In this document: positions 1 through 7,770 of the stretch, piece after piece
Position numbering within the stretch: position 1 is the stretch's first letter
How the letters are laid out: every line of letters begins with the position of its first letter
Assembly: GCF_907165215.1 (NCBI RefSeq)
Contig: NZ_CAJRAY010000079.1
Location: 1-42,623 of the forward strand
DNA length: 42,623 nt
Reading direction: 5' to 3'
Source of the DNA: Thermobacillus xylanilyticus
GTDB taxonomy: Bacteria; Bacillota; Bacilli; Paenibacillales; Paenibacillaceae
Notes under the pieces: generated by a model
What the model saw: the letters and a program-made list of their open reading frames with translations, nothing else
Told to the model about the DNA's origin: nothing
Database searches by the model: none
Position numbers and translations under genes: made by a program

Positions 1-96
1 TTGCCCAGCTACATCAAGGCTTGTTTGCCCATTTCATACTGCGAAAGTTGAGTTCAAAAGAATTTCCGCGCATATTTGTCTGAGGAGGTTGATGTC
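1..96. other. Window edge, no gene recognised
   Basis: This stretch is more AT-rich than its surroundings and leads into the epimerase-like gene. No coding frame or convincing promoter was identified. The ribosome binding site of the next gene (GAGGAGG, 82-88) lies at its right end. Confidence 0.5.
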
Positions 97-954
97 ATGC
101 GTATCTTTGTGGCGGGCGCGAGCGGCGTGATCGGACGGCGGCTGCTGCCGAAATTGGCCGCGGCCGGACACGACGTGACCGGCCTGACGCACCGCGCGGA
201 GAACATGCCGCACATCGAAGCCGCCGGAGCGCGCGCGGTCGTGGCGGATATTTTCGATCGCGATAGCGTGATGCGCGCGCTGGAAGCGGCCCGGCCGGAT
301 GTCGTCATCCATCAGCTCACGGCGCTGAAGGAATGGAACCTCGAAGACAACGCGAACATTCGCAAGACGGGAACGCGGCATCTGGTCGACGCCGCCCTCG
401 CCGCCGGAGCGAAGCGCATGACCGCGCAGAGCATCGCCTGGGCGTACGAGCCGGGCGAATCGCCCGCTTCGGAGACGGACGGGCTGGACCTCCGCGCGGC
501 GCCGCCCCGCAGCACGACGATCGAAGGCGTCGCCGCGCTGGAGCAAGCCGTCCAAGAGATGCCGTCTTCTGTGATCCTGCGATACGGCATGCTGTACGGC
601 CCGGACACCTGGTACGCTCCGGACGGGCTGATCGCGGACCGGGTGCGCCGGCGCGAGATGCCGGCCACGGACGGCGTCACCTCGTTCCTCCATGTGGAGG
701 ACGCGGCGCAGGCGGCGGTGCTGGCCCTCGATTGGCCCGACGGCATCGTGAACATCGTCGACGATGAACCGGCCGCCGGCACGGAATGGCTGCCGCATTA
801 CGCCGCCCTGCTCGGCGCTCCCGCGCCGGAGCTGAAGCCCGGCCGCGGCGGATGGGAGCGCGGCGCATCGAACGCGAAGGCGCGCCGGGAGTACGGTTGG
901 ACGCCCAAATACGGAAGCTGGAGGACCGGATTCGAACAAAGCCTTGCGAGGTGA
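97..954 (+). CDS. NAD(P)-dependent epimerase/dehydratase-like protein (atypical extended SDR)
   Basis: This is a soluble 285-residue protein. The N-terminus MRIFVAGASGVIG is a Rossmann beta-strand followed by the GxxGxxG dinucleotide-binding loop (residues 8-13). The rest fits the NAD-dependent epimerase/dehydratase family: a DxxD segment after the second strand (ADIFDRDS), a third strand (DVVIHQLTAL) and a VILRYGMLYGP segment typical of extended SDRs. I could not place a clear YxxxK catalytic pair, so it may be an atypical SDR acting as an oxidoreductase or only binding a nucleotide. The ATG at 97 was chosen because GAGGAGG sits 8 nt upstream; an in-frame TTG at 76 precedes that site and is unlikely. 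The stop is 4 nt before the MFS gene, so the two are probably co-transcribed. The substrate is unknown. Confidence 0.85.
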   Translation: MRIFVAGASGVIGRRLLPKLAAAGHDVTGLTHRAENMPHIEAAGARAVVADIFDRDSVMRALEAARPDVVIHQLTALKEWNLEDNANIRKTGTRHLVDAALAAGAKRMTAQSIAWAYEPGESPASETDGLDLRAAPPRSTTIEGVAALEQAVQEMPSSVILRYGMLYGPDTWYAPDGLIADRVRRREMPATDGVTSFLHVEDAAQAAVLALDWPDGIVNIVDDEPAAGTEWLPHYAALLGAPAPELKPGRGGWERGASNAKARREYGWTPKYGSWRTGFEQSLAR

Positions 955-958
955 TGCC

Positions 959-2305
959 ATGGAAGCAAGCGAAGCATCGAAGGGAGGCGGGCGTTCGGCA
1001 GGGAGCGGGCAGGCATCGAACGACAAGCATTCGGCCGGCGGCGGGTTCTTGACGCACGGCGGGCATACTGCTGACGGAGGGCATGCGGCGGCCGCCGGAC
1101 CGGAGAAGGCCGAAGCGCCGGCGGCGGGCAGGACGTACCGGATGTCGACGAGCATCCTCGTCTGGTGCGCCCTCGCCGTGGTGTCGAGCCTGTACATCAC
1201 CATCCCCCTTACGCCGCTTTTCGCCCGGCAATTCGATGCGCCCCTGCAAGCGGCAGCGTGGACGGGAAGCGCGTTCTCGCTGGCCTACGCCGTCGGCCTG
1301 CTGCTCTGGGGCACGCTGTCCGATCGTGCGGGACGCAAGCCGGTCATCGTATTCGGCCTGCTCGCCCTCGCCGTCATTTCCCCGCTGATCGGACTGGCCG
1401 GCACCCTGCCCGCGCTGATCGCGCTCCGGGCGGTTCAAGGGCTCGCGGCGGCGAGCTTCGCGCCTTCCGCGCTGGCGTATGCGGCGGAGATGTATCCCCC
1501 CGGCAGAAGCGTCACCGTCGTCGGGCTGATCACCACCGGTTTCATGTCGGCCGGGGTGGCGGGGCAGATCTACGGCAGCTCCGTGGGCGAATCCTGGGGA
1601 TGGACATACGTCTTTTATTGGCTCGGCGGAATTTATCTGTTGTCGGCGGTTTGGCTCGGAGGGTGGCTTCCCGGGGGTACGAGACCGCGCAGGAACGAAC
1701 GGTTGCCGGATCTTCTCCGCCAATTCGGCTCCCTGCTGAAACAAAAAAAGCTCCAGGCGTGCTACCTGATCGCGGCGACCTTCCTGCTGGCCTTCGTGGG
1801 GATGTATACGGGGCTTGAAGCGGTGCTGACCCGGCAGCCCTTCGCGCTCGGGTCCGATCAGATGCTGCTCGTCCGGGCAGCGGGCTTGCCGGGGGTGCTC
1901 CTGTCTCCGCTCGCGGGCCGGCTGGCTGCCAGATTCGGCCTGCGCAAAGTGCTGCAGGCAGGACTCGCGATGGCGGTCATCGGGCTGGCGTCCATCGCCG
2001 GCGGCTTGATGCTGCCCGCCTTCACCCTGCCGATCGTCATCCCGATGAGCCTCATGCTGGCGGCGGGCATCGCGATCGCCATCCCTGCGCTCATCGCCAT
2101 CATCGGCACGCTCGGCGGAGAAGCCCGGGCCATCGCCGTAACGCTTTATACGTTCATCCTGTTCATCGGCGCGACGCTCGGCCCGCTCGCGGTCCTGTGG
2201 ACGCTCCAGACGACCGGCCGGGATTACGCGGCGTTCGTCCTGCTCACGGCCCTGATGCTCGCCGGCTGGGCGGTTTCCCGGCGCCTTCCGGCTCCGGACC
2301 GCTGA
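959..2305 (+). CDS. MFS family transporter (drug/metabolite efflux type)
   Basis: This is a polytopic membrane protein of 448 residues with about 12 hydrophobic segments. The first starts near residue 62 (STSILVWCALAVVSSLYITI). The loop 2-3 signature GTLSDRAGRKPVIV is the classical MFS motif A (G-x-L-a-D-r-x-G-r-k), seen in proton-coupled antiporters. The first ~60 residues are unusual: a hydrophilic, Gly/Ala/His-rich, low-complexity tail not typical of the family. An alternative ATG at 1142 would remove it. ATG 959 was chosen because a GAGG motif lies 7 nt upstream and it starts 4 nt after the epimerase stop. Substrate unknown; the neighbour suggests a metabolite-modification/efflux pair, which is inference. 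Confidence 0.85.
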   Translation: MEASEASKGGGRSAGSGQASNDKHSAGGGFLTHGGHTADGGHAAAAGPEKAEAPAAGRTYRMSTSILVWCALAVVSSLYITIPLTPLFARQFDAPLQAAAWTGSAFSLAYAVGLLLWGTLSDRAGRKPVIVFGLLALAVISPLIGLAGTLPALIALRAVQGLAAASFAPSALAYAAEMYPPGRSVTVVGLITTGFMSAGVAGQIYGSSVGESWGWTYVFYWLGGIYLLSAVWLGGWLPGGTRPRRNERLPDLLRQFGSLLKQKKLQACYLIAATFLLAFVGMYTGLEAVLTRQPFALGSDQMLLVRAAGLPGVLLSPLAGRLAARFGLRKVLQAGLAMAVIGLASIAGGLMLPAFTLPIVIPMSLMLAAGIAIAIPALIAIIGTLGGEARAIAVTLYTFILFIGATLGPLAVLWTLQTTGRDYAAFVLLTALMLAGWAVSRRLPAPDR

Positions 2306-2337
2306 CGGCGGACGTGACGGCCGGTCTCTTTTTCCGC
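2297..2337 (+). terminator. Possible weak terminator after the MFS gene
   Basis: Short arms GACCG and CGGTC enclose a long GC-rich loop and are followed by TCTTTTT. The stem is short and overlaps the end of the MFS gene, so this is only a candidate. It would separate the MFS gene from the convergent VOC remnant. Confidence 0.3.
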
Positions 2338-2345
2338 AGATTGCT

Positions 2346-2621
2346 TCAGGATGCGACCAGCGTCTGCGCCAGTTCGAAGCAGTGGCCGTCCGGATCCTTG
2401 AACGCCGCCAGCTTCACGAAATCGGGAATCGTCTGGATCTCGCCCGTAAAGGTTACGCCCCGGGCCGAAAGCGTCCTGACCGCCTGTTCCACATTCTCGA
2501 CCTCGAATACGGTCGACGTCGTGATCGGCACGACCTCTTCGGCCTCCATGAAGCCGATGGTGCAATCCTTCGTGTTCGTCGTGATGATGGCCATCCTGTT
2601 TCTAGCAAAATGCGCGGACAC
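2346..2621 (-). pseudogene. N-terminally truncated VOC (glyoxalase/bleomycin-resistance fold) protein
   Basis: The 91-codon frame reads as the C-terminal part of a vicinal-oxygen-chelate protein: RMAIITTNTKDCTIGF, then a strand-helix unit (VFEVENVEQAVRTL), and the hallmark ending FKDPDGHCFELAQ with a conserved metal-ligand-type Glu. Family members are usually about 115-130 residues. The opening HVxLxVxDLxxSxxFY half is absent, and the frame upstream runs straight into the stop codon of the MerR gene (2649-2651), so no room exists for it. The only starts are a GTG at 2621 and an internal ATG near 2594, neither with a clear ribosome binding site. I read it as a gene fragment left by a deletion; a small functional half-domain that dimerises is possible but less likely. 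Confidence 0.65.
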
Positions 2622-2648
2622 CGGTTTCTTGCAAATTGCGATTTTGAG

Positions 2649-3575
2649 TCAGAATACCAAAGCGCCGTGGTCCTCGTACCGGATGCCCGTATCGCGCTGC
2701 AGCCGGTCCAGCGTCTCCAGATAGCTCGTGTATTCGGGGCTCAGCACGCGCATCTGCCCGATGAAAACCGTGAAAAACCCCGCGCGATCCAGACTTTCCT
2801 TGAGCTGCCGGGCGTTCTCCGCCTGCATCCGGCCGTCGGGCCACGAACGGAAAAATTCCGCTTGCTGCTTAAGCTCCTCCTTCAGCTTTTCGTACTCCGC
2901 CTCCGTCGGCGCAATGTAGCGCTGCTGCATCTCCCGGTAGGCGGCCGCGATCTCTTCGAATTCGCTGTCGTCGAGTTGATTGATCTGCCCGGCCATCGGC
3001 TCCGGGATTTCGAACGACTCCATGCTGTCAACATAGTCGACCAGCCGATCCCAGGCCGCCTCCTTGTCGGCTCCCTCAAGCGGCCCGTCCAGGAACGCGC
3101 CGAAATGCAGCGCCATGAACTTGCCCATCGCGCCGGGGAACAGCTCCAGCAGCTTGCGCCGCATGTAGTCGCCCCGGCGTTTCCGCTCCTCTTCCGCCGC
3201 GGCGACGAACCGGCCCGCCTCGTCCAGACGCGACTTGCCCCCGTCATCCGGGGACTGCTCGGCCGCCTCGATCAGAACGAGCAGCGCGCTGCGGCGCTGA
3301 TTGAGCTCGGCCGCCTCCGTTTCGGTCTCCGCCAGCCGCTTGCGCAGAAGCCCGGCCGCCCGGTCCGGATGCCGGATCAGGTCCCGGATGTCCGGGATCG
3401 GCATGCCGAGGCTCCGGAGCAGCCGGATGTACCGCAGCCGTTCGACATCTTCCCGGCTGTACGTCCGGTACTGGTTGTCCGGATCGACGGCCGGCGCGAT
3501 CAGTCCGGCTTCTTCGTAATAGTAGATGGCTTTGCGCGTCAGGCCCGTGAGCCGCATCACGTCCTTGATTCGCAT
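2649..3575 (-). CDS. MerR family transcriptional regulator
   Basis: This is a 308-residue DNA-binding activator/repressor. Residues 1-70 are a canonical MerR winged helix: MRIKDVMRLTGLTRKAIYYYEEAGLI (helix-turn-helix) then YRTYSREDVERLRYIRLLRSLGMPI (wing and helix 3). A dimerisation coiled coil follows (about 80-120, LLRKRLAETETEAAELNQR). The C-terminal ~190 residues are an all-helical effector domain I do not recognise. ATG 3575 was chosen over an upstream in-frame start at 3689 because GGGAGGCG precedes it at good spacing and the domain starts there. A MerR-type promoter with a 19-bp spacer lies just upstream (3599-3629), so it probably autoregulates. The ligand is unknown. The truncated VOC frame follows directly. 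Confidence 0.9.
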   Translation of the reverse strand: MRIKDVMRLTGLTRKAIYYYEEAGLIAPAVDPDNQYRTYSREDVERLRYIRLLRSLGMPIPDIRDLIRHPDRAAGLLRKRLAETETEAAELNQRRSALLVLIEAAEQSPDDGGKSRLDEAGRFVAAAEEERKRRGDYMRRKLLELFPGAMGKFMALHFGAFLDGPLEGADKEAAWDRLVDYVDSMESFEIPEPMAGQINQLDDSEFEEIAAAYREMQQRYIAPTEAEYEKLKEELKQQAEFFRSWPDGRMQAENARQLKESLDRAGFFTVFIGQMRVLSPEYTSYLETLDRLQRDTGIRYEDHGALVF

Positions 3576-3598
3576 CGTTCCATCGCCTCCCTGACCCC

Positions 3599-3629
3599 AC
3601 GATACACGTTTCCCCGAGGGAAAAGTCAA
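3599..3629 (-). promoter_or_regulatory. MerR-type promoter with dyad operator
   Basis: On the minus strand TTGACT (3624-3629) is separated by exactly 19 bp from TATCGT (3599-3604). The spacer carries the perfect inverted repeat TTTCCC-TCG-GGGAAA. A 19-bp spacer with a dyad between -35 and -10 is the signature of MerR-controlled promoters. It sits about 24 bp upstream of the MerR start codon, which implies autoregulation. Confidence 0.75.
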
Positions 3630-3670
3630 GGGGCGGATGCGAATCCGGCCCCTGAATCGGTGAACCTGCT

Positions 3671-4024
3671 CTATTGCGCGTTTATCCATTCCACGAGGGC
3701 CTGGATTTCCTCGTCGGACAGACTGCCGCCGAACGCGGGCATCTGTCCGCGACCCTCCTTGATGACCGTGAACAGTTCATCCGCGCTCAAACGCTGGTCG
3801 ACGTTCTTCAGTTCGGGTCCGAAGCCTCCTCCGAGGTCGGCGCCGTGACAGGACACGCAATTGGCTTTGTAGACCGCTTCCGCCTGCGCTGCCGTACTGT
3901 CCGCCGGCGCCGTATTGTCCGGCTCCCGCGTGTCCGCGCCGTCATTGCCGCCGCCGCATGCCGACACGCCGAGTCCAAGCGCGGCAAGCAAGACGGCAGC
4001 GAGCCAAACCTTTCGTTTCACCAT
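3671..4024 (-). CDS. Membrane-anchored lipoprotein cytochrome c (c-551 type)
   Basis: This is a small (117-residue) mono-haem c-type cytochrome. Residues 1-23 are a lipoprotein signal with lipobox VSAC (lipidated Cys23). A hydrophilic, Asp/Ala-rich linker follows, then the haem attachment motif CVSCH (Cys56, Cys59, His60) and a candidate axial methionine in GQMPAF (Met95). The layout matches CccB/c-551 cytochromes of Bacilli, which sit on the outer face of the membrane and carry electrons to cytochrome c oxidase. ATG 4024 was preferred over an upstream GTG (4039) because the GGGGG ribosome binding site lies between them. A stem-loop (4050-4075) lies in its presumed leader. No respiratory genes are nearby. 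Confidence 0.9.
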   Translation of the reverse strand: MVKRKVWLAAVLLAALGLGVSACGGGNDGADTREPDNTAPADSTAAQAEAVYKANCVSCHGADLGGGFGPELKNVDQRLSADELFTVIKEGRGQMPAFGGSLSDEEIQALVEWINAQ

Positions 4025-4049
4025 TCGTTCAACCCCCACGAAGATGATC

Positions 4050-4075
4050 GGCAGCCGGCGGAAGGCCTGGCTGCC
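4050..4075 (-). other. Stem-loop in the leader of the cytochrome c gene
   Basis: GGCAGCC pairs with GGCTGCC around a 12-nt GC-rich loop, extendable by three pairs through a bulge. It lies about 25 nt upstream of the cytochrome start and 90 nt past the GH43 stop. There is no T-tract, so it is not a standard intrinsic terminator. Confidence 0.35.
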
Positions 4076-4166
4076 CGATTCTTATTATGGTACATCTTGC
4101 CGGTCGTTTATGACGGCACCGGGGGCTGATCCCGATGGCGATGATGCCGATGCGCGAACGGATGCC

Positions 4167-7100
4167 TTACGGGCTGAACCGCCAACTGTCGAACTTGAAC
4201 AGCATCCGATCATCCGGCTTTCCTCTGAAGACGAAATATACATCGTGCACGCCTTCTGCGCCCGCAATGTCCGTCGTCACTTCGATCCATTGATCTTCGC
4301 CGCTTCCCGCGGGCACTTCAAGCGTCCCGATCAACTTGCCGTCCGGACGGTCCAGACGCACTTCGATCGTACCGCCGCCGCTTCCGCTCGATACCGTTGC
4401 CGCGAAAGCGGAAGCCCCGCTGCCGAAATCCACATTGGCGACCGCCGTCCAGTCTCCGTTGTGGATGTCGGTGACCGCCATGTTCGGGGAGGACGATCCG
4501 GAAGCATCCTCCAAATCCGCGGGCTCCACCGCGATGCCCGCGCTCCATGCCATCGTCTCCGCTTCCACGCGGACGAACGGGTCAAGATGCCGGACCGGCT
4601 CCACCCCTTTCAGATCGGCGATGATCTCCCGTATGGCCCCGTCATCGTCCAGGAACACCCGGTTCAGATGGGTCGAGCGATAGCCCATCGCAACCCCCAT
4701 CGCCTTGGCCAATGTCTGGGCATGATAGGCGATGTACCAATCCCCGTGAAACTGGAACAGGACATGGTGGTTGTTGCCGCCGACGCCGAAGAAATGCCCG
4801 GGATTTTTCAGAATCGTCCCCTTGTATTCCCAGGGGCCCATCGGATGATCGCTGACCATGTAGGCGATCTCCCCTGGCGGCGGGCTGCCGGGAGGGCGGA
4901 CGCCGCCGGCGAAGTTCGAGCAATACGTGTAGTAATACTTCCCTCCGATCTTGTTGATGCCGGAGTCTTCGAACATGTAGGGCGCGGGTATGGTGACCGC
5001 TTCCCCGACCACGCTGATCATGTCGTCGCCGAGCTGCATGACGCGCGCGGTGTTCGGCATCGCTTCCTTCCCTTCCGGGATGCCTCCGCCGAAGTAAATA
5101 TAGGCTTTGCCGTCGTCATCGATCAGCACGGCGGGATCGAAGAGCCAGGTAACATCCCGGACGCCGGGCGTCGCCCTGGTAATGAGCGGCTTTCCGATCG
5201 GGTCCCGCCAAGGTCCGGTCGGACTGTCCGCGGTCAACACGCCGATTCCGCTGGCGTTGTTGGCAAAGTAGAGGAAGAATTTGTCTTCGCCGTCCACCAC
5301 TTTATGCGCAATGGCAGGCGCCCACGACTGCGTCGCCCACTTCGCCGCGCCGTTCGGGCCGGCCGCGTGAATATAGCCGTGATCGGTCCAGTTCACCAGA
5401 TCGTCGGATGAGATGACCGACAGCTTGTTGATGGAGCCGTAACTGTTCTCCTTCACGTTCCCGTCCGCATCGTATTCCAGCACATCGCCCGTCATATACA
5501 GATAGACGCGATCCCGGTACACCAGTGCGTACGGGTCGGCGCCGAACTTGTGAGCGACGAGCGGGTTGCCGTTCGGCGGAACTTTGCCGACCGCTTCGGC
5601 CGGCGGCGTGAAGCTTGCCTTGGCCGCGGCGCCGCTGACATCGTACGGCTCCGTCCGCTGATCGGCGCGGACAACCTCCAGGCGGCTTACGTTGATTTCC
5701 TCATTCACCCGGGTCGTCAACTCCTTTCTCAACCTCAATTGAATGGTCAGCAATGTCTTGCCGGCATCCCGGTTCATGAACGAAACGGCCGAGCCGTCGG
5801 AGTTTTCGACCAGAACCTGCAGTCCGTCTTCCGTCGATTGCCAGGCGACCTCCCCGGCCGTCAAATTGCTTCGGTTCGGCACGACTTGCACGACCTCGAA
5901 CAATTCCGGAATCCGGACCGTCGCGCGAATCTGCAGAACATCCGCCCCTGCCGGAACCTCGTCCATCACCAGCCGCACGTCATAGACCGCGTCCTTGCCG
6001 CCGCTCAGCTCGATGGCATCCTCTTTCAGATAGGCCGCCGGCACGGCCGGTGTCGTCGTACCTTCCGCGTCGCTGCTGAACCGGAAATAATCAATGTCCA
6101 CGTATCCTCCCGCAGTCCGGGTGGCGAAATTGAACAGGGCAAACCGATACCCCATGAAATGCGGAATCGTGTACCGCATCTTAAGTTCGCTTCCGAACTC
6201 GGTCCAATCGGCGCCGTTCAGGCTGTAGTAAAATTTCGCCCTGTCCGTCACGAAGTCGAAATCGATCTTCAGATAGACCTGTTCCTGCTCCAGTTCGGTC
6301 CGCGCTTTCTCGACGCCCTTCTCGACCATGACAATGTAGCGCCGGCCTTCATCCCGGGTGACGCCGATGAATCCGTATTCCTGCTGGAAGGCGGCCAGTC
6401 CCGCATAGTCGCCGTCCAGCATGCCGCCGGTGTCCATCGCGATCCAGCCCGAGCTTCGGGGACCGTAACTTCTTTGCGTCAGCGTATTCCGCGCCTGCAG
6501 CAGATCATCGGCAACATGCCCTGTCCTCAGCCGCAGAAATCCTCTGCGCTCGGTCAGCGACCACATCGTATGGTCGGGCAGATGATTCCATTGCCAGTGC
6601 AGCCCGAGTTTCGACCCGTTCGGGCGGTCCTCCGCATCTGACTCCTGGTCAAATTCGTCGCTCCTGGTGAGCGGCTCTGCCGGACGGCCTCGGCCCGGCT
6701 TTTCGAATTCAAGCGGAACTCTCCCTTCCTCATCGCCGTAAACGGGCCAGCCGTCTTCCCAACGGACCGGGACCAATACGGGGACGCGCCCCACGGCATC
6801 CCGATCCTGGAACAGCATGGCGTACCATCTTCCGTCGGGCGTATCCACCAGCCCGCCCTGGGCAACGCCGCTTTGCTTGTACCCCATCGTATCGCTCAGC
6901 ACGAGCTTCCCTTCATAGGGGCCGTCAAGCCGATCGGACCGGTAAACATACTGCCTGCGAATCTTCCCCTGTTCCCACCAGATGAAGGTCAGGTAATACT
7001 TGCCGTTGATCTTGTAAGCATGCGCGCCTTCCATCCCCGGTTTTCCCGAAGACAGAATGACCTTGTTCAGCCCCGAGGGCCGGATCGCCTTGTAGTCCGG

Positions 7101-7661
7101 GGTCAACTCCTTGATCGAAATATTTTCGGCACCGTAGATGATATACGCTTTATCGTCATCATCGAAGAACAGGGCCGGGTCGTGCATATAGCCCCCGAAT
7201 TCCGTCCGCTCCCAGGTTCCGGCCGGATCGTCCGTGCTGAAGAGATACGTCTTGCCCGTATCCAGCGACGCCGTCAGCACGTAGAATTTGCCTTTGTGAT
7301 ATTTCAGACTGTTCGCCCAGGTGCCCTTCCCGTAGGCGTTCAAACCGCCCTTCAGCTTGTAGGCGTCATTGTCTTCGATGCTTTCATACGGATAGCCGAC
7401 GATCTCCCAATTCACCAGATCGGTCGACCGCATGATCGGCGATCCGGGCAGCATGTGCATGCTGGTGGTGACCATGTAATAGGTGTCCCCGACGCGGATG
7501 ACGTCCGGATCGGGGAAATCGGCGTAGATCACCGGATTGGAGGCCATCTCGACCGGGCCGTCAACATGCCGGGAGTCAGAATCAAGCGACAGAAGCAAAA
7601 AAAAGAGGGCCGTCAGCACGAGAACTGCAGTGGGCCACAAGAAGAACGATTTCTTTCGCAT
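4167..7661 (-). CDS. Secreted two-catalytic-domain hemicellulase: GH43 + GH43-C2 + cohesin-like + GH43 + CBM6
   Basis: This 1164-residue extracellular enzyme starts with a basic, strongly hydrophobic signal or anchor segment (about 5-26). Residues ~42-320 are a GH43 five-bladed propeller of the beta-xylosidase/alpha-L-arabinofuranosidase type, with candidate base Asp51 (FPDPD), pKa modulator Asp161 (HDPALF) and acid Glu211 (MEGAH). Residues ~335-530 are the GH43 C-terminal beta-sandwich. Residues ~545-685 look like a cohesin-type beta-sandwich. Residues ~698-1025 are a second, different GH43 of the XynD/arabinoxylan-arabinofuranohydrolase type, with candidate catalytic Asp709 (GADP), Asp842 (FDPAV) and Glu898 (MFEDS). 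Residues ~1028-1164 are a CBM6 (VRVEAETMAW). It should act on substituted xylan outside the cell, removing arabinose and xylose from one polypeptide. ATG 7661 follows GGGGGAGGATG. It lies 109 bp after the YesN-type gene and is probably its target. Exact specificities are inferred. Confidence 0.88.
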   Translation of the reverse strand: MRKKSFFLWPTAVLVLTALFFLLLSLDSDSRHVDGPVEMASNPVIYADFPDPDVIRVGDTYYMVTTSMHMLPGSPIMRSTDLVNWEIVGYPYESIEDNDAYKLKGGLNAYGKGTWANSLKYHKGKFYVLTASLDTGKTYLFSTDDPAGTWERTEFGGYMHDPALFFDDDDKAYIIYGAENISIKELTPDYKAIRPSGLNKVILSSGKPGMEGAHAYKINGKYYLTFIWWEQGKIRRQYVYRSDRLDGPYEGKLVLSDTMGYKQSGVAQGGLVDTPDGRWYAMLFQDRDAVGRVPVLVPVRWEDGWPVYGDEEGRVPLEFEKPGRGRPAEPLTRSDEFDQESDAEDRPNGSKLGLHWQWNHLPDHTMWSLTERRGFLRLRTGHVADDLLQARNTLTQRSYGPRSSGWIAMDTGGMLDGDYAGLAAFQQEYGFIGVTRDEGRRYIVMVEKGVEKARTELEQEQVYLKIDFDFVTDRAKFYYSLNGADWTEFGSELKMRYTIPHFMGYRFALFNFATRTAGGYVDIDYFRFSSDAEGTTTPAVPAAYLKEDAIELSGGKDAVYDVRLVMDEVPAGADVLQIRATVRIPELFEVVQVVPNRSNLTAGEVAWQSTEDGLQVLVENSDGSAVSFMNRDAGKTLLTIQLRLRKELTTRVNEEINVSRLEVVRADQRTEPYDVSGAAAKASFTPPAEAVGKVPPNGNPLVAHKFGADPYALVYRDRVYLYMTGDVLEYDADGNVKENSYGSINKLSVISSDDLVNWTDHGYIHAAGPNGAAKWATQSWAPAIAHKVVDGEDKFFLYFANNASGIGVLTADSPTGPWRDPIGKPLITRATPGVRDVTWLFDPAVLIDDDGKAYIYFGGGIPEGKEAMPNTARVMQLGDDMISVVGEAVTIPAPYMFEDSGINKIGGKYYYTYCSNFAGGVRPPGSPPPGEIAYMVSDHPMGPWEYKGTILKNPGHFFGVGGNNHHVLFQFHGDWYIAYHAQTLAKAMGVAMGYRSTHLNRVFLDDDGAIREIIADLKGVEPVRHLDPFVRVEAETMAWSAGIAVEPADLEDASGSSSPNMAVTDIHNGDWTAVANVDFGSGASAFAATVSSGSGGGTIEVRLDRPDGKLIGTLEVPAGSGEDQWIEVTTDIAGAEGVHDVYFVFRGKPDDRMLFKFDSWRFSP

Positions 7662-7689
7662 GCATCATCCTCCCCCGTGGTCGCTTACC

Positions 7690-7718
7690 AGTGTATCGCC
7701 GGCAAGCGGGAGGAACAA
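7690..7718 (-). promoter_or_regulatory. Candidate promoter of the GH43-GH43 gene
   Basis: On the minus strand TTGTTC (7713-7718) and TACACT (7690-7695) are 17 bp apart, about 28 bp upstream of the start codon. Both hexamers are poor matches, as expected for an activator-dependent promoter. A GATGAT/ATCATC inverted repeat lies just upstream (about 7722-7741) and could be an operator. Read-through from the regulator gene is also possible. Confidence 0.35.
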
Positions 7719-7770
7719 CCGGATGATCGATTCATCATCACCCGTCGAAGGCTGGGTTTTACAGGCCTTC

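Noticed and set aside
4050..4075. Stem-loop after the GH43-GH43 gene as a terminator
   Set aside because: No T-tract follows on the minus strand, and it lies 90 nt past the stop close to the next gene's ribosome binding site.
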